A stretch of DNA of 64,000 nt. Origin: Rhodanobacteraceae bacterium (lineage in GTDB: Bacteria; Pseudomonadota; Gammaproteobacteria; Xanthomonadales; Rhodanobacteraceae). The stretch is from positions 144,045-208,044 of the forward strand of contig JAACZU010000002.1 in the NCBI GenBank assembly GCA_009996615.1, given 5' to 3'. This document shows, in pieces, positions 18,140-27,905 of the stretch. The first letter of the stretch is position 1. Every line of letters begins with the position of its first letter. The notes under the pieces are model-generated. The model had not been told where the DNA came from. It saw nothing but the letters and a program-made list of their open reading frames with translations, and made no database searches. A program made the translations under genes and the position numbers.

Positions 18140-18238
18140 GACCGCACCTCCTCCGCGTTGCGAGAAGTGCACATTACACCCGATCGGCCTTAACCGCGGG
18201 TAAGTGTGGCCGATGGCAAAAGTGGCAAAGCGCGGCGG

Positions 18239-19060
18239 CTACTGGCGCGCGCCGCGCGGGTTCGGCGGCGTGCCCGGCACGCTGCTGCGCCACGGGTTGA
18301 TGTCGAGGCCGCCGCGGCGCGTGTAGCGTGCGTAGACCTGCAGCCGCTGCGGTGCGCAGCGCTGCAGCAGGTCGAGGTAGATGCGCTCGACGCAATGCTC
18401 GTGGAAATCGGCGTGGTCGCGGAACGAGACGAGGTAGCGCAGCAGCCCGGCGCGGTCCAGGCGCGGTCCGGCGTAGCGGATCTGCACGCTGGCCCAGTCC
18501 GGCTGGCCGGTGACCGGGCAGTTCGACTTCAGCAGGTTCGACACCAGCGTTTCCTCGACCAGCTCGGCCGGATCGGCGCGCAGGTGGTCCGGCTTCGGCG
18601 GGCCGTAGTCGTCGATGTCGAGCTCGAGCGCGTCGATCGACTCGCCCGCCAGCTCCGCCAGCGCGAGCGCGCCGAACTGCGCCGGCGGTGTCAGCGCGAC
18701 CGCGACCGGCGCGCCGGCCGCGGCCGACAGGTCGCGCACGAGCCGTTGCTGCAGCGCGGCCGCATCGAGGCGCTCATGGTTGTAGCCGTTGAGGTAGAGC
18801 TTGAACGACTTCGACTCGATCAGGTGCGGCGAGTCGGCCGGGATGCGGAACTCGGCCAGCGCGACCTGCGGCTTGCCGCGCGCGTCGAGCCAGGACAGCT
18901 CGTAGGCGTTCCAGACGTCCACGCCGTGGAATGGCAGCGCGTCGCCGAGCCCGAGCGCGGCGCGGTTGGCCGCGCGCGCGACCGGGAACAGCAGGGCCGG
19001 ATCGTAGCGATCCGGATAGACGGTGCTCTGGCCGAGCGGGGAGTCGTGCGGGGCGTTCAT
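18239..19060 (-). CDS. queF: NADPH-dependent 7-cyano-7-deazaguanine reductase
   Basis: Reduces preQ0 to preQ1 in queuosine biosynthesis for tRNA modification. The 273-residue long (YqcD-like, two-domain) form is typical of gammaproteobacteria. The catalytic cysteine is Cys181 in [16 protein letters not shown] with Asp188, and the substrate-binding motif [13 protein letters not shown] is at 82-94. The gene stands alone, flanked by an R2 repeat upstream. Confidence 0.95.
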   Translation of the reverse strand: MNAPHDSPLGQSTVYPDRYDPALLFPVARAANRAALGLGDALPFHGVDVWNAYELSWLDARGKPQVALAEFRIPADSPHLIESKSFKLYLNGYNHERLDAAALQQRLVRDLSAAAGAPVAVALTPPAQFGALALAELAGESIDALELDIDDYGPPKPDHLRADPAELVEETLVSNLLKSNCPVTGQPDWASVQIRYAGPRLDRAGLLRYLVSFRDHADFHEHCVERIYLDLLQRCAPQRLQVYARYTRRGGLDINPWRSSVPGTPPNPRGARQ

Positions 19061-19097
19061 CAGGCGGCGATTGTAGCCGCAGCGGCACCCACTCTTT

Positions 19098-19168
19098 GTG
19101 GGAGCGCCGGCAGGCGCGATGCTGTTCGCCGGCGAGAGCCGCCGGCATCGCGGCTTCCACCGCTCCCA
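19098..19168. repeat. Interspersed palindromic repeat family R2, copy c
   Basis: GTGGGAGCGCCGGCAGGCGC at 19098 and the opposing ATCGCGGCTTCCACCGCTCCCAT ending at 19168 form two inverted halves between queF and the RND operon end. The same unit occurs near 16981, 29241, 35956 and 37136. Confidence 0.8.
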
Positions 19169-19193
19169 TGCGCGCGCTGCAGCGCCTCCAATC

Positions 19194-22100
19194 TCAATGC
19201 GTCGCCGGCGCCTCGTCCAGGCCCGCTTCGGCCTGCGGCGCCGCCTCGCCGTGGTGGTCCTGCGCCAGCAGCATGTAGAACGCGGGCACCACGAACAGCG
19301 TGAACAGCGTGCCGATCGCCAGGCCCGTGGAGATCACCAGGCCCATGCTGAAACGGCCGGCCGCACCGGCGCCGGAGGCGACCACCAGTGGGATCACGCC
19401 GAGCACCATCGCCGCGGTCGTCATCAGGATCGGGCGCAGGCGCACCGCGGCGGCGTGCTCGATCGCATCCAGCTTGGCCATGCCGCTGCGCTGCAGCCCG
19501 TTGGCGAACTGCACGATCAGGATGCCGTGCTTGGACACCAGGCCCATCAGCGTGACCAGGCCGACCTGCGTGTAGATGTTCAGGCTCGCGATCAGGTTGA
19601 CGAAGATCAGCGCGCCGAACAGCGCCATCGGCACCGACACGAGGATCACGACCGGGTCGCGCAGGCTGTTGAACTGCGCCGCCAGCGCGAGGAACACGAT
19701 GATGATCGCGAACAGCAGCGTGGTGGCGAAGCCGCCCGATTCCTGCACGAACTGGCGCGACTGGCCAGCGTAGTCGATCGAATAGCCGCTCGGCGCGACC
19801 TCGTGCAGCGCATCGCGCAGGAACTGCAGCGCCTCGCCCTGCGACATGCCGCTGGCGCCGGAGATGGTGGCCGAGTTGAGCTGCTGGAAGTGGCTGATCG
19901 AGCGCGGCACGACCTCGTTCTTCAGCGAGGCGACCGTCGCGGCCGGGATCACCGAGCCGTCCGGCGCGCGCAGGTAGTAGTCGAGCACCTGGTCGGGATT
20001 GAGGCGGTCGGCCTGCAGCACCTGCGGGATGACCTTGTACGAGCGCCCGGCGATCGAGAAGTAGTTGACGTAGCCGCCGCCGAGCGCGGCGCCGAGCGCG
20101 CTGCCGACGTCCTGCTGGGTCAGGCCGAGCGTGGCGACCAGGTCGCGGTCGACCACCACGGTCGACTGCGGCTTGTCGATCTTCAGGTCAGTGTCGACGA
20201 ACCAGAACTTGCCGCTGTCCTTGGCCTTCTGCAGCACCGCCTGCACGACCTCGTTGAGGTTCTGGAACGGCTCGGTCGTGTTGATCACGAACTGGATCGG
20301 CGCGCCCTGCGCGCCGGGCAGCGCCGGCAGCGCGAACACGAACACCTGGCCGCCGGCGATCGTGCTCCACAGCCCCTGCAGTTCCTGTTGCAGCTGGTGC
20401 GCGGTCTTGCTGCGCTGCGACCACGGCTTGAACAGCATGCCGCCGAAGCCGCTGCCGGGCGTGACGATCTGGAACATCTGCGCGTACTCGGGCAGCCGGC
20501 TGCCGAGGTCGAACACCTGCTGCGAATAGCCCTGCATCTGCGCCGCGGTCGCGTTCGGCGCGCCGTTGAGCTGGTAGAACAAAAAGCCCTGGTCCTCCTC
20601 CGGCGCCAGCTCCGACTGCGCGGTCACGCCGAGCAGCACGGTCGCGCCGAGCAGCAGCAGGCCCATCACGACGATCACGCTGAAGGTCTTCAACGCGCCG
20701 CTCAGCACGCGCAGATAGCCGTCGTGCACGCGCTCGAACTGGCGGTCGAGCCACTGCACGAAGCGGCCGCTGCCCTGGCCCTCCCTGAAGAACGTCGCGC
20801 ACATCATCGGCGACAGCGTCAGCGCGACGATGGCCGAGACGGTCACCGCGCCGGCCAGCGTGAACGCGAACTCGGTGAACAGCGCGCCGGTCAGGCCCTT
20901 CTGGAAGCCGATCGGCACGTACACCGCGATCAGCACGACCGTCATCGCCAGGATCGGGCCGCCCAGCTCGCGCGCGGCGACCAGCGCGGCCTGCAGCGGC
21001 GTCTTGCCTTCCTTCATGTGGCGGTCGACGTTCTCGACCACGATGATCGCGTCGTCGACGACCAGGCCAATCGCCAGCACCAATGCGAGCAGGGACAGCA
21101 GGTTGATCGAGTAGCCGAACGCGAGCATCACGAAGAACGTGCCGATCAGCGACAGCGGCATCGCCACCACCGGGATGATCACCGCGCGCGGGCTGCCGAG
21201 GAACAGGAAGATCACCAGCGTGACGATCAGCAGCGCCTCGGCCAGCGTCTTGACCACCTCGTCGATCGAGGCGGTGACGAACTCGGTGCCGTCGTAGACG
21301 ATCTCGCCGTCGAGACCACCGGGCAGCTGCGACCTGATCTCCGGCATCGCCTCGCGCACGCGCTGCGCGACGTCGAGCACGTTCGCGTCCGGCGCGACCT
21401 TGATGCCGACGAACACGGCCTGCTTGCCGCTGAAGGCGACGCTGAAGTCGTAGTCCTCGGCGCCGAGCGTGACGTTGGCGACGTCCTCGAGGCGCACGAT
21501 CGCGCCGTTGGCCTGCTTGACCGCGAGCCTCCTGAACTCGTCGACCGAGTGCAGGTCGGTCGCGGCGGTCAGGTCGACGCTGACCATCTGGCCCTTGGTC
21601 GTGCCGACCGCGGCCAGGTAGTTGTTCGCCGCCAGCGCCTGGTAGACGTCGGCGGCGGTGACGCCGTGCGCGGCCAAGCGCGCCGGGTCCAGCCACGCGC
21701 GCAGCGCGAACTGGCGGCCGCCGAGGATCTCGGCGGTCTGCACGCCCTCGAGCGCGTCGAGCTTGGGCTTGACCACGCGCACGAGGTAGTCGGTGATGCT
21801 GTTGGACGGCAGCGTGTCGCTGCGGAAGCCCAGGTACATCGCGTCGATGGTCTGGCCGACCTGCACGTTCAGCACCGGCTGCTGCGCCTGCGGCGGCAAC
21901 TGGTTGCGCACCGAGGTGACCTGGGTCTGGATCTGCGTCAGCGCCTTGTTCGCGTCGTAGTTCAGGCGCAGCGTGGCGGTGATCGTCGACACGCCGCTGA
22001 CGGACGAGGAGGTCAGGTAGTCGATGCCCTGCGCCTGCGAGATCGCCTGCTCCAGCGGCTGCGTGATGAAGCCGGCCACGGTCTGCGCATCGGCGCCGTA

Positions 22101-22253
22101 GTAGGCGGTCGTGACGGTGACGACCGCGTTCTCGGTCTTGGGGTACTGGCGCACCGCCAGGTCGCTGACCGCGCGCAGGCCGAGCACGAGGATCAACGCG
22201 CTGACGACGATCGCCAGCACGGGCTTCCTGATGAAAAGATCGGTGAATTTCAT
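19194..22253 (-). CDS. RND multidrug efflux pump, inner-membrane subunit
   Basis: A 1019-residue HAE1-type RND transporter (AcrB/MexF class) that exports hydrophobic compounds using the proton gradient. Twelve transmembrane segments and two large periplasmic loops are evident. TM4 carries the essential acidic pair in [38 protein letters not shown] and the closing [22 protein letters not shown] block are standard. It is the last gene of the operon read from 25140 downward: outer-membrane factor, adaptor, pump. Specific substrates cannot be inferred. Confidence 0.93.
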   Translation of the reverse strand: MKFTDLFIRKPVLAIVVSALILVLGLRAVSDLAVRQYPKTENAVVTVTTAYYGADAQTVAGFITQPLEQAISQAQGIDYLTSSSVSGVSTITATLRLNYDANKALTQIQTQVTSVRNQLPPQAQQPVLNVQVGQTIDAMYLGFRSDTLPSNSITDYLVRVVKPKLDALEGVQTAEILGGRQFALRAWLDPARLAAHGVTAADVYQALAANNYLAAVGTTKGQMVSVDLTAATDLHSVDEFRRLAVKQANGAIVRLEDVANVTLGAEDYDFSVAFSGKQAVFVGIKVAPDANVLDVAQRVREAMPEIRSQLPGGLDGEIVYDGTEFVTASIDEVVKTLAEALLIVTLVIFLFLGSPRAVIIPVVAMPLSLIGTFFVMLAFGYSINLLSLLALVLAIGLVVDDAIIVVENVDRHMKEGKTPLQAALVAARELGGPILAMTVVLIAVYVPIGFQKGLTGALFTEFAFTLAGAVTVSAIVALTLSPMMCATFFREGQGSGRFVQWLDRQFERVHDGYLRVLSGALKTFSVIVVMGLLLLGATVLLGVTAQSELAPEEDQGFLFYQLNGAPNATAAQMQGYSQQVFDLGSRLPEYAQMFQIVTPGSGFGGMLFKPWSQRSKTAHQLQQELQGLWSTIAGGQVFVFALPALPGAQGAPIQFVINTTEPFQNLNEVVQAVLQKAKDSGKFWFVDTDLKIDKPQSTVVVDRDLVATLGLTQQDVGSALGAALGGGYVNYFSIAGRSYKVIPQVLQADRLNPDQVLDYYLRAPDGSVIPAATVASLKNEVVPRSISHFQQLNSATISGASGMSQGEALQFLRDALHEVAPSGYSIDYAGQSRQFVQESGGFATTLLFAIIIVFLALAAQFNSLRDPVVILVSVPMALFGALIFVNLIASLNIYTQVGLVTLMGLVSKHGILIVQFANGLQRSGMAKLDAIEHAAAVRLRPILMTTAAMVLGVIPLVVASGAGAAGRFSMGLVISTGLAIGTLFTLFVVPAFYMLLAQDHHGEAAPQAEAGLDEAPATH

Positions 22254-22310
22254 CGCTTCGGTCCTCTGGCCCCGCGTTCGGCTTCACGCACCTTGGTGCG
22301 ACCGCTTTTC

Positions 22311-22349
22311 CCCCTCCCCTTCAAGGGGAGGGCCGGGGTGGGGATGGTG
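22311..22349. repeat. Interspersed repeat family R3, copy c
   Basis: CCCTCCCCTTCAAGGGGAGG followed by GCCGGGGTGGGGATGGT, between the adaptor and pump genes of the RND operon. It can form a strong hairpin and may tune relative expression of the two genes. Confidence 0.8.
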
Positions 22350-22395
22350 TTGACGCCGCGGTGAATGCCAGCGCCGGCTCCGGATCACCGTCTGG

Positions 22396-23574
22396 TCAGT
22401 GCTCCTGCGGCTGCGGATTCGGGTTGTCCGCCGGCTGTACCTTGTTGTCGACCGTGACCGGCGCGCCGTTCTTCAGCTTGATCTGGCCGCTGGTGACGAT
22501 CTCCGCGTCCTCGTCCACGCCCTTGACGATCGCGACCTGGTCGCCGCGCGTGGCGCCGGTGGTCACGAAGGTCTGCTGCACGACCAGCGCGTTGGCGGCG
22601 GCCGGCGCCTTCTGCCCGGCCGCGGCCGGCATCTCGCCCTGCGGCTTGACCACGTAGACCGTGTCGCCGTACGGGTTGTAGACGATCGCGGTCTGCGGCA
22701 GCGTCAGCTGGCGCTGGCGCTCGCCGACCTCGACCGCCACGTGCGCGAACATGCCCGGCACCAGCATGCGCTCCGGGTTCGGCACGCTCGCCTCGGCCTG
22801 CACGGTACGCGTGTCGCCGTCGACCTTCGGGTTGATCGCGGTCAGCACGCCGTCGAACGTCTTGCCGGGGAACGCATCGAGCGTCAGCGTGATCTTCTGG
22901 CCCGGCTTGAGGTCGCCGAGGCTGCGCTGCGGCACCGAGAAGTCGACGAACACCGGGTCGAGCTGCTGCAGCGTGACCACGCTGGTGCCGGAATTGACGT
23001 AGGCGCCGGGGTTCAGCGTGACGATGCCGGCGTGGCCGGCGAACGGCGCGCGCAGCTGCTTCTTCGCGATCACCGCCTGCTGCTGCTGCACGGCGGCCTG
23101 CTTGGCCTTGAGGTCGGCCGCGGCGGCGTCATAGTCGGCCTGGCTGATCGCCTTGACCTCGAGCTGGCGCCTGGCGCGCTCGAACGTGACCTGCGACAGC
23201 GCGGCGGCGGCCTCGAGCTGGCGCAACTGCGCCACTTCGCTGCTGTCGTTGAGCTGCACCAGCACCTGGCCTTCCTTGACGTCCTCGCCGGAGGCAAGGC
23301 CGACCCGGGTGACCACGCCGGCGACCTCGAACGCGAGGTCGGCGCCGCGCGCGGCACGCAGCGAACCGACCGCGGTCAGCGTCGGCTGCCAGTCCTGCCA
23401 AGTCGCCTTGGCCGTGCTGACCACCGCCGGCGGCGGCGGCTTCATGCCGGCCATCATGCGCATCACGAGCAGCACCTTGATGCCGGCGATGATGCCTATC
23501 AGCAGCAGCACGAGCAGCACCATGACGATCATGCGCTTGGTCGTGCTCGGCTTGCGTTCGGCGCGCGTCTGCAT
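22396..23574 (-). CDS. RND efflux periplasmic adaptor subunit
   Basis: A 392-residue membrane-fusion protein with one N-terminal transmembrane anchor (residues about 15-38, LVLLLIGIIAGIKVLLVM), a lipoyl-like half domain (VTRVGLASGEDVKEGQVLVQLND), an alpha hairpin (SQVTFERARRQLEV) and beta-barrel and proximal domains. It links the inner-membrane pump to the outer-membrane channel. The neighbouring genes are the two expected partners, with 142 and 42 bases separating them, each gap holding an R3 repeat. Confidence 0.93.
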   Translation of the reverse strand: MQTRAERKPSTTKRMIVMVLLVLLLIGIIAGIKVLLVMRMMAGMKPPPPAVVSTAKATWQDWQPTLTAVGSLRAARGADLAFEVAGVVTRVGLASGEDVKEGQVLVQLNDSSEVAQLRQLEAAAALSQVTFERARRQLEVKAISQADYDAAAADLKAKQAAVQQQQAVIAKKQLRAPFAGHAGIVTLNPGAYVNSGTSVVTLQQLDPVFVDFSVPQRSLGDLKPGQKITLTLDAFPGKTFDGVLTAINPKVDGDTRTVQAEASVPNPERMLVPGMFAHVAVEVGERQRQLTLPQTAIVYNPYGDTVYVVKPQGEMPAAAGQKAPAAANALVVQQTFVTTGATRGDQVAIVKGVDEDAEIVTSGQIKLKNGAPVTVDNKVQPADNPNPQPQEH

Positions 23575-23604
23575 GCGTCGCTCTCCTGGATTCCGCTTCG
23601 CTTC

Positions 23605-23643
23605 TAGCCCTCCCCTTCAAGGGGAGGGTTGGGTGGGGATGGT
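23605..23643. repeat. Interspersed repeat family R3, copy d
   Basis: TAGCCCTCCCCTTCAAGGGG then AGGGTTGGGTGGGGATGG, between the outer-membrane factor and adaptor genes. Nearly identical to the right-hand copy at 3005-3042. Confidence 0.8.
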
Positions 23644-25140
23644 GTTGCTGTCACGCCGGGACGCCTCGCTCCAGCCGCCGCCGAGCGCCGCATACAGCGC
23701 GGCGGTGTCGGCCAGGCGCGCGGCGCGCGCCTGGATCAGCGCGATGCGCGCGAGCTGGTACTGGCGCGTCGCGTCGAGCACCTGCAGGTAGCCGGTCGCG
23801 CCGTCCTTGTACTGGAAGCGCACCAGCGCGAGCGCGCGCGCGGCGGCCTGCTCGGCGGCCGCCTGCGCCTTGAGGCCCTCGGCGTCGAGTTCGAGCGCGT
23901 GCAAGCTGTCGGCGATGTTCTGGAACGCGGTCAGCACGGTCGTGCGGTAGTCCGCGGCGGCCTTGTCGAAGCCGGCCTCGGCGGCGCGCTTCTGCGCGCG
24001 CAGGCTGCCGCCGTGGAACAGCGGCTGCAGCAGGTTGACGCCGACGCTCCACGCCTTCGAGCCGGCGCCGAACAGGTCGTCGGCATGCAGCGCCTGCGTG
24101 CCGAGCGAGCCGGACAGCGTGATCTGCGGATACAGGTTGGCGGTGGCAACGCCGACCTGCGCGGCCGCCGCGTGCAGCGCCGATTCGGCGACGCGGATGT
24201 CGGGCCGCTGGCGCGCCACCGTCGACGGCAGGCTGAGCGGCACCTCGGTCGGCAGCTTCAATGCGGCGAGCTCGAGCGCGGCGGCCTCCGACTCGGCCGG
24301 GAAGTGGCCGAGGTAGACCGCGAGCTGGGTCTGCGTCTGCGCCAGCGCCTGCCGCAGCGGCGGCAGCTGCGCGCTGGTCGAGGCCAGCGCGCTGCGCGCG
24401 GCGAGCACGTCGGCCAGCGACTTGGCGCCGATCTCGTGCTGCTGCTCGATCAGGCCGAGTTCCTCGCGGAAGATCGCCTCGATCTCCTCGGTCGCGCGGA
24501 TCTGCTCGCGCAGCGCCGCCTCGCGCACGCTGGTGGTGGTGACGTTGGCGGCGAGGCTGAGGTAGGTGCCTTCGAGCTGGAAGCGCTGCAGGTCGGCCTG
24601 CGCCTGCTGCGCCTCGATGCCGCGGCGCACGCCGCCGAACAGGTCGAGCGTGTAGGACACGCCGACCGAGGCGTTGTAGAGCGTGAACGGCGGCGCGCTC
24701 GTGCCGGTCTCGCCGAAGCCGGCCGCGTTGGCGTTCTCGCGCAGCGCGCCGGCGCGCGCGTCGAGCGCCGGGAACAGCGCGCCGCGCGCGGCGCGCACGC
24801 CTTCCTGCGCCTGGCGCAGCGCGGCCTGCGCGGCGGCGACGGAGGAATTGTGCGCGAGCGCGCGCTCGACGCGGCGGTCGAGTTCGGCGCTGCCGAAGTG
24901 CGTCCACCAGCGCTCCGGCACGCCTTCGCCTTCGAGGAAGCGCTGCGCATCGCCGGTCGGCACGTCGGCGGCCGCGGTCGTCGCCGGCAGCGGCTCGGCC
25001 GTGAAGGCCTGCGCGGACGGCGGCGGCGGGGTACGGAAATCGGGGCCGACCGCGCAACCGGCCAGCACGAAGGTCGCGGCCAGCGCGAGCGGGCGCAGGG
25101 CGGGACGGGGCCGGCTTCGATACTCAGTCATCGGAGGCAT
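23617..25140 (-). CDS. Outer-membrane efflux lipoprotein (NodT/OprM family)
   Basis: A 507-residue outer-membrane factor that completes the tripartite RND pump. The lipobox is LAGC within LALAATFVLAGCAVGP. The body consists of two repeats of the TolC-type hairpin, seen in VERALAHNSSVAAAQAALRQAQ and IEQQHEIGAKSLADVLAARSAL. It is the first gene of the operon. Start may be ATG 25140 or ATG 25131 (MTEYRS); neither has a clear ribosome site. The end of the gene overlaps the R3 repeat at 23605-23643. An operator-like palindrome sits immediately upstream. Confidence 0.92.
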   Translation of the reverse strand: MPPMTEYRSRPRPALRPLALAATFVLAGCAVGPDFRTPPPPSAQAFTAEPLPATTAAADVPTGDAQRFLEGEGVPERWWTHFGSAELDRRVERALAHNSSVAAAQAALRQAQEGVRAARGALFPALDARAGALRENANAAGFGETGTSAPPFTLYNASVGVSYTLDLFGGVRRGIEAQQAQADLQRFQLEGTYLSLAANVTTTSVREAALREQIRATEEIEAIFREELGLIEQQHEIGAKSLADVLAARSALASTSAQLPPLRQALAQTQTQLAVYLGHFPAESEAAALELAALKLPTEVPLSLPSTVARQRPDIRVAESALHAAAAQVGVATANLYPQITLSGSLGTQALHADDLFGAGSKAWSVGVNLLQPLFHGGSLRAQKRAAEAGFDKAAADYRTTVLTAFQNIADSLHALELDAEGLKAQAAAEQAAARALALVRFQYKDGATGYLQVLDATRQYQLARIALIQARAARLADTAALYAALGGGWSEASRRDSNTIPTQPSP

Positions 25141-25148
25141 CCAAAAAC

Positions 25149-25193
25149 TGAACTACTAAGTTCAATAATGATTGATCGCGCTGGCTCGATCAA
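25149..25193 (-). promoter_or_regulatory. Candidate operators of the RND efflux operon
   Basis: Two inverted repeats stand just upstream of the operon in an AT-rich patch. TGAACT-ACTA-AGTTCA is at 25149-25164. TTGATCG with CGATCAA around an 8-base spacer is at 25172-25193 (arms 25172-25178 and 25187-25193). RND operons are commonly controlled by a TetR-type repressor bound to such palindromes. No regulator gene is adjacent, so the controlling protein would be encoded elsewhere. Confidence 0.5.
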
Positions 25194-25323
25194 CCGGAGA
25201 CGCGTCGCGGCCACAGCGACGGAGGCGGCACGATATGCGATTCCGCGCCCCCGCCACAATGGGCGGAGGTCATGCCGGGTCGCGCCTGCGGCGCTCCTGC
25301 GGCGTCCGCTCGCAAACCCGTGC

Positions 25324-26808
25324 TCAGCGCGGCGCGTGCACCGTGCAATCGCGCGTGGCCGGCGCCAGCACCGCGTAGCGGCGCACGTCGGGCAGGCGCA
25401 GCCAGGCGACGCCGGCCGTCGTCAGCGCCTGCTCGAGGTCGGCACGGTCGGCCGGCTCGACCAGCATCACGCGGCAGCCTTCCGGCTCGGCCAGCTCGCT
25501 CAGCAGGTCCTGGCTCTGCGGCCGTGGCGGGCGGCCGGGCAGCCCGACGCGCTCGATCGGGCTGCCGAGGTAGAAGCGCAGGCCGAAGCGCGGCGCGGTC
25601 TCGACGAAGATCACCTCGGCCGGCGTGAACGCGAGCTCCGCGCGCAGGTCGTGCGCGAGGCGGCCGTCGTCGTCGGGCACGTCGAGCCACGCCGGCAGCG
25701 CGCGCGCGCCGACCAGCGCGAGGGCCCACGCGGCGAGCAGCACGTACGGCCAGCACGCGCCGCGCGCGAACGGCACGAGCCGGCGCGCGACCAGCAGCGC
25801 CAGCGGCGCGAACAGCGGCAGCACGTACAGCGGCAGGCGCGAGCGCGACAGCATGAACACGGCCAGCGGCAGCAGCAGCCAGCAGGCGAGCAGGCGCAGC
25901 GGCGCATCGGCGCGCAGGGTCGCGAGCACGTCGCGCCGGTGCCGCCAGGCGCCGGCGGCGAGCACCGGCAGCCACGGCAGCGTGCCGAGCAGCAAGGTCG
26001 GGCCGTAGACCTTGAACGCGCCGTACCACTCGGCGTTGCGGTGCATCTTCTCGCTGGCGACGCGGTTGACGACTTCCTCGACCAGGAAATAGTGCAGCAC
26101 GCGCGGATCCTGCAGCACGACCACCGCGTACCAGCTGCCGCCGACGAGGAGGAACATGGCCACCAAGTCCCAGCCGGCCACGCGCGCAAGCCCGCGGCCG
26201 CGCTCGCTCCAAAAGGCGAACACGAGGCAGCCAGCCAGCGCGAGCAGGCCCGGCGGACCCTTGGTCATGAAGGCCAGTCCGGCGGCGAGACCGAGCAGCC
26301 TGCGCGCACGCCGCGCCGCATCCGGCGTCGCCGCCCACCACAGCTCGACGAACGCGGCCACCTGCAGCGTTTCCCACAGCGTCAGCAGCGTATCGGTGGT
26401 GACGAGGTTCGCCGCCAGCGGCGGGAACAGGAACGTCGCGTAGACCAGCGCCGGCAGCCACGGCTGCGGCGGCGTGAAGCGGCGGCCGAGGCGCAGCAGC
26501 AGCAGGATCGTGCCGGCGAACGCGAGCGCGCCGGGCAGGCGCGCGGCGAACTCGTGGCGGCCGAACACGCCGAAGCTCGCGGCCAGCGCCCAGTAGGTCA
26601 GCGGCGGCTTGGACCAGTGCGGCACCTCGCGGTGCAGCTGCGGATGCAGCCAGTCGCCGCTGTCGAGCATCTCCAGCGCGACGTTCGTGTAGCGGCCCTC
26701 GTCGGGCGAATACAGCGGCCGCACGCCCTGCAGCGCGCACGCGTACAGCAGCACCAGCGCGACGGCGAGCAGCCAGTGCCTGCGCGAGCCTGGCCAGGCG
26801 ACACTCAT
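25324..26808 (-). CDS. ArnT-like glycosyltransferase family 39 membrane protein
   Basis: A 494-residue polytopic GT-C enzyme using a polyprenyl-phosphate-linked sugar. The first periplasmic loop carries LYSPDEGRYTNVALEML, the conserved acidic motif of ArnT/PMT-like enzymes. About twelve transmembrane segments follow, with a soluble C-terminal domain. ArnT members add aminoarabinose to lipid A; here no arn genes are near, so the acceptor and donor are open. The start ATG overlaps the zapE stop as ATGA (26805-26808), indicating translational coupling. Confidence 0.87.
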   Translation of the reverse strand: MSVAWPGSRRHWLLAVALVLLYACALQGVRPLYSPDEGRYTNVALEMLDSGDWLHPQLHREVPHWSKPPLTYWALAASFGVFGRHEFAARLPGALAFAGTILLLLRLGRRFTPPQPWLPALVYATFLFPPLAANLVTTDTLLTLWETLQVAAFVELWWAATPDAARRARRLLGLAAGLAFMTKGPPGLLALAGCLVFAFWSERGRGLARVAGWDLVAMFLLVGGSWYAVVVLQDPRVLHYFLVEEVVNRVASEKMHRNAEWYGAFKVYGPTLLLGTLPWLPVLAAGAWRHRRDVLATLRADAPLRLLACWLLLPLAVFMLSRSRLPLYVLPLFAPLALLVARRLVPFARGACWPYVLLAAWALALVGARALPAWLDVPDDDGRLAHDLRAELAFTPAEVIFVETAPRFGLRFYLGSPIERVGLPGRPPRPQSQDLLSELAEPEGCRVMLVEPADRADLEQALTTAGVAWLRLPDVRRYAVLAPATRDCTVHAPR

Positions 26809-27905
26809 GGACGGTGCTCGCGCGCCAGGTAGTCCTCGCTCTGCATCTCGATCAGCCTCGACTCGGTACGCGCGAACGCCGCGCGCAGGCGCTCGCCATC
26901 GTACAGGTCGACGATCGGCGCCGCCGCCGACAGCACCAGCTTGACGCCGCGGTCGTACAGCTCGTCGACCAGCTCGATGAAGCGGCGCGCGGCGTCGTCG
27001 GTCTGCGGCGTGAACTGCGGCACGTTGGATATGAGCAGCGTGCTGTAGCCGCGCGCCAGCTCGATGTAGTCGGCGACCGCGCGCGGGCCCTCGCACAGCG
27101 CGTCGAAATCGAACCAGATCACGTCGTCGGCCTCGCGCCGCACCGGGATCTCGCGCTCGTTGAGCGCTAGCCGGAAGCCTGCGCGCGCCTCGCCGCGCGC
27201 GATGCGGCGGAAGGTCGCTTCGAGCGCGCGTTCGGCGTCGGCGCCGGGCGGGGTGTGGTAGACCGGCGCCTGCTTCAGCGCGCGCAGGCGCCAGTCCTGC
27301 GCCGAGACCAGCTCGACCACCTCGCAATGGCGCTCGATCAGCGCGATCGCCGGCAGGAAGCGCGCGCGCTGCAGGCCGTCCTTGTACAGCTCCGCCGGCG
27401 GCGTGTTCGAGGTCGTCACCAGCACCACGCCGCGCGCGAACAGCGCCTGCAGCAAGTTGCCGAGGATCATCGCATCGCCGATGTCGCCGACGAAGAACTC
27501 GTCCAGCACCAGCACGCGCAGCTCGGCGGCGAGCCGCGCGGCGACCTCGACCAGCGGATCGCGGCGGCCTTCGAGCTGGCGCAGCTGCGCGTGCACCTCG
27601 CGCATGAAGCGGTGGAAGTGCACGCGGCGCTTGTGCGGCGTCGGCAGCGCCTCGCAGAACAGTTCCGACAGGAACGTCTTGCCGCGGCCGACCTGGCCCC
27701 ACAGGTAGATGCCCTGCGGCGCCGGCGCACCCGCGCCGCGCAGGCGCTGCCACAGCGACGCGCGCGGCGGCGCGGCCAGCTCGGCCCACAGGCGGTCGAA
27801 CGCGGCCAGCGCGGCGTGCTGGGCCGGATCGTCCTGCCAGTCGCCGGCGGCCACGCCAGCCCGGTAGCGCGCGCTCGGCGCGCCGTCCTGCACCGGCCGG
27901 CTCAT
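26805..27905 (-). CDS. zapE: Cell division protein ZapE (AFG1-like ATPase)
   Basis: A 366-residue AAA-type ATPase that associates with the Z-ring and is needed under some growth conditions; the mitochondrial relative is AFG1/LACE1. Walker A is GQVGRGKT at residues 70-77 and Walker B is LRVLVLDEFFVGDIGDA. ATSNTPP-type sensor (VTTSNTPPAELY) and the SNVPQF motif are conserved. Its start ATG overlaps the upstream hydrolase stop (ATGA at 27902-27905), and its stop overlaps the GT39 start in the same way. Confidence 0.93.
   Translation of the reverse strand: MSRPVQDGAPSARYRAGVAAGDWQDDPAQHAALAAFDRLWAELAAPPRASLWQRLRGAGAPAPQGIYLWGQVGRGKTFLSELFCEALPTPHKRRVHFHRFMREVHAQLRQLEGRRDPLVEVAARLAAELRVLVLDEFFVGDIGDAMILGNLLQALFARGVVLVTTSNTPPAELYKDGLQRARFLPAIALIERHCEVVELVSAQDWRLRALKQAPVYHTPPGADAERALEATFRRIARGEARAGFRLALNEREIPVRREADDVIWFDFDALCEGPRAVADYIELARGYSTLLISNVPQFTPQTDDAARRFIELVDELYDRGVKLVLSAAAPIVDLYDGERLRAAFARTESRLIEMQSEDYLAREHRP

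Noticed and set aside
19098-22364. A 1088-codon open frame on the plus strand
   Set aside because: It is the exact antisense of the RND pump gene. Its His/Gln/Arg/Asp-rich product is a shadow of GC-rich codon use.
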